This document shows, in pieces, positions 31,477 through 41,332 of a DNA stretch of 64,000 bases. The notes beneath the pieces are model-generated. The model was given only the letters and a program-made list of their open reading frames with translations, searched no databases and had not been told where the DNA came from. Every line of letters starts with the position of its first letter. Positions within the stretch are counted from its first letter, which is position 1. The stretch is from Pseudopyrenochaeta lycopersici. Lineage: Eukaryota > Ascomycota > Dothideomycetes > Pleosporales > Pseudopyrenochaetaceae. The DNA lies in assembly GCA_003313425.1 (NCBI GenBank), contig NHZP01000088.1, forward strand, positions 1 to 64,000, written 5' to 3'. Both the position numbers and the translations under genes were made by a program.

Positions 31477-34400
31477 CTAGAGGGACGGAAGATTTCAACG
31501 ATTAATGCTGCCTTAACTGCTGCATCATTTCGAGCAGAAGCTTCAGACTATCCACTGAGGCACTCGTTTATTTTGGACTCAGGATCCACGATACACATCA
31601 CGAACGATCGTAACCGAGTCCGAGACCTCAGTCCGCCTACGGCTGCAGACTGTATTTGGGCCGGAAATACACGGATCTGGATACAAGGATACGGATCAGT
31701 CCTACTCGACCTCATCGGACCGAACGGGCCGACTAAACTCGAACTGCGCAACGTAGCCTGGTGTCCAGACATCCTGTGTAATTTGGTCTCTTTTAGACTA
31801 CTCAGACAGCAAGGGATGTGGTGGGACAACCAGAGTGACCCTACTGCTCTGAAGAGACGGGATAACACTACAATCACACACCTGAAGGAGGCACATGGCC
31901 AATGGATACTCGAACACCAGGACAAGGGCGAAGCCGCCTTCTTCACGAAAGCAATCAACTCCCGCACCAAGCGATCAGCACAGAAGGCCGACGCCATGCG
32001 GTGGCATAGGCGAATGGGACACCCAGGACCAGCAGCAATCGAGCACTTAGTCCAACAATCTGAGGGGGTGCGCATCAAAGGAATCACCACTGTACAATGC
32101 AACGCATGTGGAAGAGCCAAGACTAAACGCCAGATAAGACGCACACCCCGAGTACACGACCAAGGGCCTGGGGAAAGACTCGCTATTGACTTCCACACGT
32201 ACGAGGAAGGAAGTTCAACAAAAGAGAAGAGTCAGATGCTAGTTACTGATCGGTACTCTGGTTTCATGTGGGATTTCTACTTCAAGGACAATCGACTCGG
32301 AAAGTCCATTATCGGGTTCCTGGATATCATCGTCCGCTTCCTGAAGAAGCAGTACAACATTACAGTCAAGGTCATCGAATGCGACGGAGAGATCGCGACT
32401 ACTAAACCCGAAGTTTCAAGATGGTGTACCGCGCGCTCAATTCGATTGGAGCCTTCCGCCCCAGACACTCAATCCCAGAACGGTGGAGCTGAACGCTCAG
32501 GGGGTGTGGTAAAAGACAAATCGCGCACGATACGATTAGACGCAAACCTACCATGGGAACTGTGGCCAGAGATCGTACGAGCAGCAGTGTACCTATACAA
32601 TCGAACGCCAAACTACTCAAACGCCTGGAAATCACCCTACGAAGTTTTCTTCACTACGGCAGCCCTGTACGATGGCATAATTACCTCCCCGCGGAAACCG
32701 AATCAAGCCCATCTTAAGGCATACGGTTGTAAGGCATTCGCCCTTACCGACGATACACTTCGAGGCAAATCGCGACTCCAACGTCTCGACCCCAGAGCAT
32801 GGATAGGATACCTCGTTGGATACCGATCCTCCAATATCTACAGAATCTGGATTCCATCCATGGCCAAAGTAATCAGCACTCGAGATGTAGTGTTTGATGA
32901 AGAATTAATATTTGACGGGAAGACGGAAGACCTTATGGACAACCTTATGCACAGCACGCTAAACGAGATAGCTGCATGGATGAGGACAGTTGAACTGCCA
33001 GAACCAACCCATGAGGAACCAGAGACCCAAACGTTTTATGAAGACGACACCATTCAAGACTCTGAAACGACCCAGCAAGGTAACCAACCGGGTTACTATC
33101 AAGGGAGGAGGATCAACTACACCTACCCCTCTCCGCCAACTACTCCGCCGCCAGTAGCTCTGCTTACGCAACTTTTATCTGGCGAGCATCAAGGAGATAG
33201 CCAAACAACATCTGGCTCATCAAAAACGATTCCTTGGGAAGCGGCCTTTATAGCGGGCACCCAAGCAGGGCACGTTGGAACCCACAATGGGAAGATAATC
33301 GACAAGGCCCAGATGAAGCGAATGTTGGCCCAAGGATTAAAGCCACATCAAAGCGAGTTACCGCCGCTGCCAACTTCTCACACAGGAATTGAGAAACATC
33401 CTCTCTGCGAATGGTTCAAGGAAGCTGAGAAAGAGCACCTTAAAAGCCATCACAAGATGAAATCATGGTCCGAAGTGCCAATAAAGAAGATCAAACTGAC
33501 AAGACAACAGATCCTCGATTGTATGTGGGTGTATACCTACAAACTAGACAAGAACCATCACTTGCTGAAGTGTAAGGCGCGACTCGTCGTCCGAGGTGAC
33601 CAACAAAGGAATATTACCTCACAAGACACTTACGCAGCTACTCTCGCCAGCCGTTCATTCCGAATGCTGATGGCAATAGCAGCTCACTACAATCTGGAGC
33701 TCAAGCAATACGATGTCACGAACGCCTTTGTCCACGCAACCATGGATCAAGAAGTATACATGAGAATGCCCCACGGCTACCGAAAGCCCGGAACGATACT
33801 CCAGGTAAACAAGGCTTTATACGGTCTCCGGATCTCCCCTCTCCTCTGGCAAAAGGAATTCACATCAACCCTCAAGAAACTTGGCTTTCAGAACGTCCCT
33901 CACGAGCCATGCTGCCTAATTAAAGACGGAATTATCATATTCTTCTATGTCGACGATATCATTCTTGCATACAGCAAGCAGAAGGAGACTGAAGCCCAGC
34001 AAGCGATTCAACATCTTAGAGACAAGTACTCTATCACAGGTGGAGATGATCTTCAATGGTTTCTTGGAGTTGAAGTCATTAGGAACCGAGAGCAGCGCAA
34101 GATCCAGCTATCACAAGCAGCATACGCGGACAAGATCAGCCGCTTAGTCGGCAGAAAAGACATCCGACATGACACTCCAATGGCAGCCATTGAACTAAAG
34201 CCCCGAGACGGCCTAGCTACTCCATCAGAAATCAACAAGTACCAACGCAAGATTGGATCTCTGCTATATGCAGCTGTTACAACCCGACCGGACATCGCCT
34301 TTGCAACATCAAGACTGGCCCGATTCCTTATGAACCCTGGCACTGAGCACCATACAGCAGCTGACCGAGTTCTCCTTTACCTCCAAAGCACCAAATCAAG

Positions 34401-34983
34401 AGCCCTTGAGCTTGGTGGAGATGACTGTCTTGAAGTAGCGAGCGATGCCTCGTTTGCAGACAACACAATCGATAGAAAGAGCTCGCAGGGATACACAATC
34501 AAGTTATTCGGCGGTTTGATTGCTTGGAAAGCAAGTAAGCAAGATACAGTCACAACATCGACTACAGAAGCTGAGCTTCTTGCGCTATCACAAGTGGCAA
34601 AAGAAGCTATATTCATATCACGACTACTTAAGGAACTGCAAATCAATCTGCCTGAGGACACAATCACGATACAATGCGATAACACTCAAACCATCCGGCT
34701 AATCAATAATGAAGTCTCACGGCTGCAAACCAAGCTCCGGCATGTGGACATTCACAATCATTGGCTGAGACAGGAGGTGTCAAGAAGAAGTATTCGGGTC
34801 ATCCATGTCCAATCGGCTGACATGCTAGCTGATGGCTTTACAAAGGCGTTGCCAGCCAACAAATGGACACAGTTTCTAAGCCAAATGGGCCTGGTAGAAC
34901 TCACAGGAAGCAGAGAAATAACAGCAGCACGCCTTGAAGAGATCCAAAGCCAAATTGAGAAGCTAGAGATCGAACAGGCGTAG
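31477..34983 (+). CDS. Copia Pol (PR-IN-RT-RNase H), in frame after gag UGA
   Basis: Open from directly after the gag TGA to the stop at 34983 (1168 codons) in the same frame as gag. There is no in-frame ATG before the protease, which supports expression by readthrough. In order: aspartic protease (FILDSGSTIH); pre-integrase HHCC finger (MRWHRRMGH, then CNACGRAK); integrase core (LAIDFHTYEE, VIECDGEIATTK, QNGGAERSGGVV); reverse transcriptase of the Ty1/Copia type (CKARLVVRGDQQ, YDVTNAFVHA, FFYVDDI); and RNase H (ASDASFADN, TEAELLALSQ). All catalytic motifs are present and no nonsense or frameshift is seen. Length is normal for Copia. Substrate: its own RNA/cDNA. Confidence 0.92.
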   Translation, partial: LEGRKISTINAALTAASFRAEASDYPLRHSFILDSGSTIHITNDRNRVRDLSPPTAADCIWAGNTRIWIQGYGSVLLDLIGPNGPTKLELRNVAWCPDILCNLVSFRLLRQQGMWWDNQSDPTALKRRDNTTITHLKEAHGQWILEHQDKGEAAFFTKAINSRTKRSAQKADAMRWHRRMGHPGPAAIEHLVQQSEGVRIKGITTVQCNACGRAKTKRQIRRTPRVHDQGPGERLAIDFHTYEEGSSTKEKSQMLVTDRYSGFMWDFYFKDNRLGKSIIGFLDIIVRFLKKQYNITVKVIECDGEIATTKPEVSRWCTARSIRLEPSAPDTQSQNGGAERSGGVVKDKSRTIRLDANLPWELWPEIVRAAVYLYNRTPNYSNAWKSPYEVFFTTAALYDGIITSPRKPNQAHLKAYGCKAFALTDDTLRGKSRLQRLDPRAWIGYLVGYRSSNIYRIWIPSMAKVISTRDVVFDEELIFDGKTEDLMDNLMHSTLNEIAAWMRTVELPEPTHEEPETQTFYEDDTIQDSETTQQGNQPGYYQGRRINYTYPSPPTTPPPVALLTQLLSGEHQGDSQTTSGSSKTIPWEAAFIAGTQAGHVGTHNGKIIDKAQMKRMLAQGLKPHQSELPPLPTSHTGIEKHPLCEWFKEAEKEHLKSHHKMKSWSEVPIKKIKLTRQQILDCMWVYTYKLDKNHHLLKCKARLVVRGDQQRNITSQDTYAATLASRSFRMLMAIAAHYNLELKQYDVTNAFVHATMDQEVYMRMPHGYRKPGTILQVNKALYGLRISPLLWQKEFTSTLKKLGFQNVPHEPCCLIKDGIIIFFYVDDIILAYSKQKETEAQQAIQHLRDKYSITGGDDLQWFLGVEVIRNREQRKIQLSQAAYADKISRLVGRKDIRHDTPMAAIELKPRDGLATPSEINKYQRKIGSLLYAAVTTRPDIAFATSRLARFLMNPGTEHHTAADRVLLYLQSTKSRALELGGDDCLEVASDASFADNTIDRKSSQGYTIKLFGGLIAWKASKQDTVTTSTTEAELLALSQVAKEAIFISRLLKELQINLPEDTITIQCDNTQTIRLINNEVSRLQTKLRHVDIHNHWLRQEVSRRSIRVIHVQSADMLADGFTKALPANKWTQFLSQMGLVELTGSREITAARLEEIQSQIEKLEIEQA

Positions 34984-35086
34984 CTAGACGGCGATCAATG
35001 CTCCTTGTACACGACCTCGAGATTCACTAGAAGACAACGGAAGTGGTTCTTGTCCAGCTTGAAATGGTTTCCAAGCTGAGGGGGTG

Positions 35087-35260
35087 TGTCAGATACAAGC
35101 AGCGATCGTACGCGATACAGCATTGTAGCACAAAGCTCGGGTGTAACCACTTGGCACACACACACTACATAAAAAGGAAAAAAATAGCAAAGAACTTAAT
35201 GATGAATACAATGAAAAACCTATCAACATACCTCATCGCATTTGAGCATTCTATCTGACA
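35087..35260 (+). repeat. 3' LTR of Copia element
   Basis: 174 bp, identical by eye to the 5' LTR and preceded by a purine-rich tract. Confidence 0.9.
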
Positions 35261-36856
35261 CGAATTAGTCAAGTGTGCCAAGACACCCACCAAAACATTT
35301 TATCCCTCTACCTCATCACCACCATGCCTGTAAATTCGAAGATTCAGGACAATACGCGATAAGGAAGAATCGACTGTGCAATAAAAGCGTTACAAAGGAA
35401 CGAAATCTCAAGTATTAGGAGAGCAGCGAGTATATATCGCGTAAACCATGAAACACTCAGACGTCGCCTCCAAGGCTACCCTGCACGCACCGAAACCGTT
35501 GCAAACAACAGAAACCTTGACGATGATGAAGAACAGACATTGCTGAGTGGATATTGGACCTTGCCGCCCGCGGATACCCCCCTCGCAAGCGTATGGTTGA
35601 AGATACCGCAAACTTGCTACGTCGACTGCGGGGTAACCCACCAGTTGGTGTCAATTGGGTCAACAACTACGTTGGACGCAACCCTAAAGTGCAAATTGCG
35701 CAGAGCAAGAAATACGACTACCAAAGAGCAGAACGGGAGGACCCTGAGGTGATCAAGGAGCATTTACAGCTTCTCAAGAATGTGGCGAACAAGTATGGCA
35801 TACAAGACGATGATATCTACAACATGGACGAGATAGGCTTTCTAAGAGGTGATATTGGTACAGCCAAAGTTGTGACGGCAAGAGATGGCCCTAAATACCA
35901 CATACAGCCTGGTGATCGTGACTGGATGACGGTTATTGAATGCATAAATGTCGCCAAACGCCGCATACCAGCCATGGTTATCGCTAAAGGGAAGGTGTTC
36001 CAGAACGTCTGGTTTGATAAGGACGCAGGCCTTCCAGATGACTGGGTAATCGCCCATAGCGAAACCGGATGGTCTAATGACAGATTAGGTTATATATGGC
36101 TTACAGAGGTGTTTGACCCTTGTACAAAGCAACACACCAAAGGCGTCAATCGACTCCTCATTATGGATGGACACAGCAGCCACTGCTCAGAGCCATTTGA
36201 GACCTACGCAAGGAAAAACAACATTATCCCGTTATGGCTACCCTCACATTCCTCGCATATTCTGCAACCATTAGATGTTGCCTGCTTCAGTTCAGTTAAG
36301 AAGCGCTATCGTCGAGGGGTAGAGATGTTGGCTCGTGATGGCCAGAACCACGTTGATGTGGACGACTTCCTTCGCATCTACGCTGCTGCTCGTCCTCACG
36401 CGCTGAGTAACAGCAATATCGAAAGCGCCTTTAAAGCCACCGGCATTTTTCCATTCAATCCCGATGAGGTGCTTGACGGGTTGGGTGTGATCAACCCAGC
36501 ACCACCCTCTGAGCCTTGTTCGTCCTCAACAAATTCGGTCACCAACACACCCAAAACGGTGCGCCAGATTGAGAAGCAACAGAGAGCTATAAGACGCCGA
36601 CAACATGTGCTTGAGCGGCGGTCCACGTCACCTACGATGGTGGCAATGAAAAAGATAGCGAAGAGCGCTAAATTGGCTTTACAAGCGTCAGCAATTATCA
36701 CCGAGGAACTCGAGCGTTCGAAGGCTCTCAACGCTAAAGTAGTTAAAAAGCGCAACGTTAAAGTTAATTATATTACCCAAAGAGAGAATCTTACAATCAA
36801 GGAGGCAGTTGAGCTATCACAGGAGTCTATAGCACCTCCAGAAGCTACACAAAGTG

Positions 36857-39632
36857 CAGACTTGTCGGCAATTCAATATTGATTGATAAGGGTGATATTG
36901 ATATTGAATTGATATCCAGACCCAAGATTGATATTGAATTGATAATATTGCCAAGAATCACCCGATTGGGACTAGCATATAGAATCTATGGTGTTTCAGA
37001 CACTTTGGGCACCTATAGTCCGGAAAGCCCATTGTCATCGCTTTCTACTTCGGCTGTGATATTGCCAGGATCTTCTGCCGGTATGTAGAGTGTCTGGATA
37101 AGCCCGTTCTTATTCCAATTACCCAGAACCTCTGTCATCTCCACAATCCATGCTCCTAGCCTAGCTCTGTCCCATGAGATAGTTCTCCGTACGCCTGAGA
37201 AGACGCGCTCGGCTTCATCAGACATTGGAGGAATAGAAAGGATATCCATCGCCATTTGATGAAGCCGAGGGTATTCTAGTCGCTGCTCCTCTTTACACCA
37301 CCACTCCAAAGGAGAGCAAGTGATCTTACAAGGCTTTGCGTTCACAAATTTCTCGAATTCATCCTCCTCTTCCTCCTCTTCCATAACGTCAAGCTCCGCC
37401 GCAAGCCTCTCAAATTTTGAGAGTTCTGGTTGTGAATTATCCGCCTCCTTCTGCGACTTTAGAAGAGGCAGATCCTTATAATTTGCCCAAATCTCTCTTG
37501 CGGTAGTAAGGGCCGGTTCTCTCCAGGAGGATACCCAATTGATATCAATATACTTGAGGCGGCGTCGGGGATGGAGGAGGAGGGCTGTGGTATAGGCAGG
37601 CGCTTCGTCAGAGGATTTGTAATACTTGTCAAGGACATACCACCCCATATTAATGGAGTTGACTATATGGGAGTTGTTTTTATATTGAATCTACTTAAGA
37701 TTAGCAGTATAAATAAGTTTTTTATCAGCAACATACCTTTGCTTCCTCGTAGTGTTTAAAGAGGATATCCATTGTCCAGAGAGCTTGGTCAAGCGATGAC
37801 CAGTTAGCTTCCTGTGTAAGTGTTGCTTGATTAAATGGCTGTAAGAATTCAAGAGTCATTGTAAGAGTCTCCCAATCTTCCGCAGAAAGAACAGCGCCAC
37901 CAAGGGCTCTATGATGCTTTTGACAGAACTTATTCAAAGCATCCTGCTTCTCAACGGCCAATGCAATCAACTTGTACCAGGAGTTCCAGCGTGTTGCGTT
38001 ATCGATGCCCAGAAGCTTCCCAGCAAGTGCCTCCCACTCATCAGTCAATATAGTGGAGGAGCGAATATAGACAGCGATACCATGGAGGCTCCCAAGCGCT
38101 CCATTGGACTGCCACCTAGCCTCGTTAAGGAGTCGCATTCTTTTGCCTTTCTTGTCGCCTCTCTTCTCACGAAGCTGCTCTTGCAATGCTTCAACCACAG
38201 TGATATCTGACTCCTCTTTTGCAGCCTCAATGGCAGCCTCAAGGGCTTCTACTGTAGTTGCAAAGAGGAAGGCATCAAGAGATAGATTGATTATATGACC
38301 GCTGCATCGAATCCGCCTCTTTTTTGCATTGAATAACACCCCAATTTTTGTAAGAGCATTTGCAATAGCCCTACAACAAGTGTCGTTACTGGAAGCATTA
38401 TCCCCAATAATATAGCCTGTCTTCTCCGTAACCTCATAGGCTTGTATTGTCTCGAGAATATGCCTTGCCATCGTCTCGCCGCTGTGAGAGAAGCGACACT
38501 GTGGGAGGGAGAGGAGAGCTTTGCGGAGGGTGTAGTCGTGTCCAACGAATTGCGCGCAGATGCCAAGGAATGATTTCCGGTTTGCCGATGACCAGAGATC
38601 GATAGAGTAGTGGATTTGAGACTTTGCCCTGTGTAGGCGCTCCTTAATGGTAGCGTAGTGTGTTTTAAAGCTTCGCTCAATGTGGACAGGTATAGTAGTG
38701 TGTGACTCGATAAGTAGGTTTTCGACCTCTGGATTAACTGCCATTAGGAGCGCTTGGTATTCTGGCCATTCAACACAGTTGAAAGGCAAGCGGCGGCGAG
38801 TAACAAGCTGGATTTGTGCCTCGTAGAAGGCGTCTTTGTTAAGCGCCTTCGTAAGAACCTCCTCCACATCCTCGGTATTCTTCTCTACCTGCTTCTTTAC
38901 CGACATTTGAAGGGCTGCTTGGAGAGAGACTTGCCGTACTTTCTTTCCCTTCGGCTCTTCAACATCAACGTAGACTTGATGTAGATTCGCCATATGAGTC
39001 CTAGCGTTAGTGGTAATAGCAGTAGCCCAGGGTTTCCCATAGCCGTCACAGTCCTTACAATACATCAGTGATTGCCCTGACTTATCGCGCATTGCCTCAT
39101 CATTCTCTGGCTTCCGAAAGTGTGTCCATATATCAGCAGCACGCCTCTTTCTTGACTTTACGTCCTCACGGCTACGGTCAGGTCGATGTGGTTTGTCATT
39201 GAGGAAGCGCCATGGGCTAGGAGAGGCTCTGGAGGAAGGCGTAGTGGGTAGAGAGGGTGTGGATGAGGAGGAAGGAGGTCGGATAGGCCGACCTTGGGAG
39301 TTCTGGGAGGCCATAACGTTGTAGAATGGTTTATGGCGGTGGTTGTGGAGCATGCAGCAGAGAGATAAACCGGTAGATACCCTGGGATTTGCACGCAAAA
39401 GGTGCAAAAAAGGAAAACGCGAAAGGACGCGAAAGGGCGCGGAAGAACACCAAAAAAGGCGAAAAAAGGCGAAAAAAGCAAAAAGGTGGTGAGAAGTGGG
39501 TGTGCACGTGCCCTTATCAATACTTATCAATATTGAATTGATAACGATATCCCATATTGATATTGCCTACTTGGATGAATATTGATATTGATTGATAAGA
39601 ACATTGATAAGCACATATTGCCGACAAGTCTG
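36857..39632 (-). mobile_element. hAT element with perfect 8-bp TSD
   Basis: 2776 bp with 16-bp terminal inverted repeats CAGACTTGTCGGCAAT (36857-36872, complement 39617-39632) and target duplication ACAAAGTG at 36849-36856 and 39633-39640. Both subterminal zones repeat GATATTGA/TTGATA motifs. It encodes one apparently intact transposase and sits inside the pogo transposase gene. Confidence 0.95.
37013..39314 (-). CDS. hAT transposase (in the 36.9-39.6 kb element)
   Basis: Exons on the reverse strand are 39314-37737 and 37690-37013, with a 46-nt phase-0 intron (GTATGT...GCTAATC...AGTAG), giving 751 residues. I start at the ATG at 39314 (MASQNSQGRP). A BED-finger-like segment (MYCKDCDGYG...NARTHMANLH) is followed by the RNase H-like hAT core: SIDLWSSANRKSFLG with the first Asp, GYIIGDNASSNDT with the second, RRIRCSGHIINLSL, and NATRWNSWYKL. 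The C-terminal dimerisation region reads YPRLHQMAMDILSIPPMSDEAERVFSG. No nonsense or frameshift is seen. Together with perfect TIRs and TSD, this element may be autonomous. Confidence 0.92.
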
Positions 39633-39844
39633 ACAAAGTGAAGGTGGCGATGCGACACCACAGGATTCAAGTCGAGCTCTGCGCCGCTGTAGGGGGTGTA
39701 TGTCAACCGGGCATAATATAAGGACTTGCCCAACACGTAAGAGCCTTTGCGCAATGTAATCATCATACAAAATTAGATGGAGGTGTCAGAATGCAAGAAG
39801 ATGGTGGTGTTGTTCGTGGTGCCAAGAAATGCCTGACTAATTCG

Positions 39845-40090
39845 CTTGTGTGACTAACTCGCTTGTGAAGTACGTTACTACTAAGTAGTTGTTGAGATTG
39901 CATGGGTTGGTTTTCCTGATTTTTGGTGGGTTTTCGCGTTCGCGGTTGACTGGTATTCGCAGGTGACTGGTGGAACACGTTAGCTGAGATGCTTACTAAG
40001 CCAACTACAACACCACGAAAGTATCGCGAGATCGCTCGTACAGCAAACGCAATAGCCTCATTAAAATCGAAGCTAAAACATGTTGCTGAA
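39845..40090. other. Junction segment with possible retroelement pol remnant
   Basis: A 17-bp near-identical tandem (TGACTAA[T/C]TCGCTTGTG) lies at 39834-39866. From about 39975 one frame reads AEMLTKPTTTPRKYRE, reminiscent of the end of Copia RNase H, but the match is weak. It forms the left flank of hAT A. Confidence 0.3.
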
Positions 40091-41332
40091 CAGTGCTTGA
40101 TTTGGATCGGACTGGTATGGATTGGAGCTGGATATTGACTCATCTGCTTCGGACTGGATTGACAGCTGCTGTGGATTGGATCCGATGCGTCTGGAGCTCC
40201 TGGAGCTCCAATGGTTATACCTAATTCGGTAATAGTACGTCTAGTCTTGGTGTTTTGATTGGTTGAGAAGCTCTCGAATGCGCGGACCACCTAGCAACAT
40301 GAGACTCATGACTCTATCGATAGTTTTACTACCAATTACACGCAAAAACGCGTCGCAGAGCATTTTTTGCATGTACACAAATGGCTCTATATAACAACCT
40401 GCAGGCAAGTAGTGAAAACTTACCTCACCTTCCTCAGTCGCCATCATCACCATGTCTAATATCTTTGAACTATTGGGTCGCCGCTCGCTGTCCGATAGTG
40501 ATAATATTATTCTTGCTCCTCCGTCTATTAATCCTCAATCTAATCCTTCCCTACAGCAAGATGAGTTCAAGCTACAGGGCAAAATCTATGTGCGGTGTTG
40601 CTCATTAGTAAAGGGCCCAAAGGCAACAAAAAAGCGCCACTCAATTATCTGGTTATATGGTGAGGATATCCAGCTTCGAACAAATTCAGCAAAGAGATTC
40701 TGGTACTGCTACCTATGCGAGAAAAAGCGGTGTCAGCAAGAGCTTCCTATCGTCGATAAAGGCAACTCAACTTGTCTTGACCACCTCAAACACTCCCATA
40801 AGATTGACCCAAAGACGGGTGAACGTATTGCCAATGGCGATCTGAATCAGACAACAATCAATGGCCCATCTATTTCCAATTTAATATTCCGGCGAAACTG
40901 GGAGCTCTTTAAAGAACTCCTTATCCGATGGATTGTCTACTGCCATATTGCCTTCTTCCAGAGTGAGAATGAGTACTTCCGCGACATGCTCTTCTATATT
41001 GCACCCTGGTTATCTGAATATCTTCCAAAAGCGGGCAGGACGATCCGTAAATGGGTGATGGCTAAGTTTATGTCAAGAAAGGATATATTGAAGAAGGAAC
41101 TAAGTGAGGCTCATAGCCGTATTTCAATATCCTTCGATGCCTGGACATCACCAAGCTGTGTCGCTATTCTTGGCGTAGTGGCCCATTTTATTGATAAGAC
41201 AGGCAAACGTCGCACAGCTGTTCTGGCCCTCCGTCGACTGCGAGGAATACATAGCGGCGAGAACATGGCGGAGGTCATGCTGCAGATCCTTCAAGAGTAC
41301 GGTATTAGCAGACAAATTGGCTTCTTTATGGG

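Larger units (their letters stand above)
30018..35260 (+). mobile_element. Copia (Ty1-type) LTR retrotransposon
   Basis: 5243 bp with 174-bp LTRs at 30018-30191 and 35087-35260 that are identical by eye. The LTRs start TGTCAGATA and end TATCTGACA (9-bp terminal inverted repeat). The interior has gag and then pol in Copia order (protease, integrase, reverse transcriptase, RNase H). A G-rich tract (GCTGAGGGGG) precedes the 3' LTR. Identical LTRs imply a recent insertion, yet the flanking pentamers (CCTAT on the left, CGAAT on the right) do not match, so a target duplication is missing. Confidence 0.93.
35324..39759 (+). pseudogene. Pogo DDE transposase, broken by stop, frameshift and hAT
   Basis: Coding parts are 35324-36856 and 39641-39759, separated by the hAT. 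Reading across the target duplication restores one frame. The start at 35324 is followed by TAA at 35360 and a one-base frameshift near 35540. From 35554 the DDE core is open: YNMDEIGF, LLIMDGHSSH and LQPLDVACF supply the three Asp residues. After the hAT the frame ends in a zinc knuckle (CRGCMSTGHNIRTC) and a TAA at 39757, mirroring the tail of the intact pogo at 24.0 kb. The hAT therefore landed in the coding sequence between core and zinc knuckle. The transposase is dead. Confidence 0.85.
35261..39844 (+). mobile_element. Pogo-type element split by a hAT insertion
   Basis: A decayed pogo transposase gene interrupted by the hAT at 36857-39632. A short inverted match CGAATTAGTCA at 35261-35271 and its complement at 39834-39844 may be the remains of its termini. 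The left end directly touches the 3' LTR of the Copia element. The ends are tentative; the interruption is clear. Confidence 0.6.

Noticed and set aside
31548..32198. 216-codon reverse-strand frame opposite Copia pol
   Set aside because: Antisense shadow of the protease/integrase coding region, with no motifs of its own.
40381..40608. Alternative short frame upstream of hAT A
   Set aside because: Overlaps the hAT A start in another frame and has no transposase motif; the ATG at 40452 with its BED-like finger is the better start.
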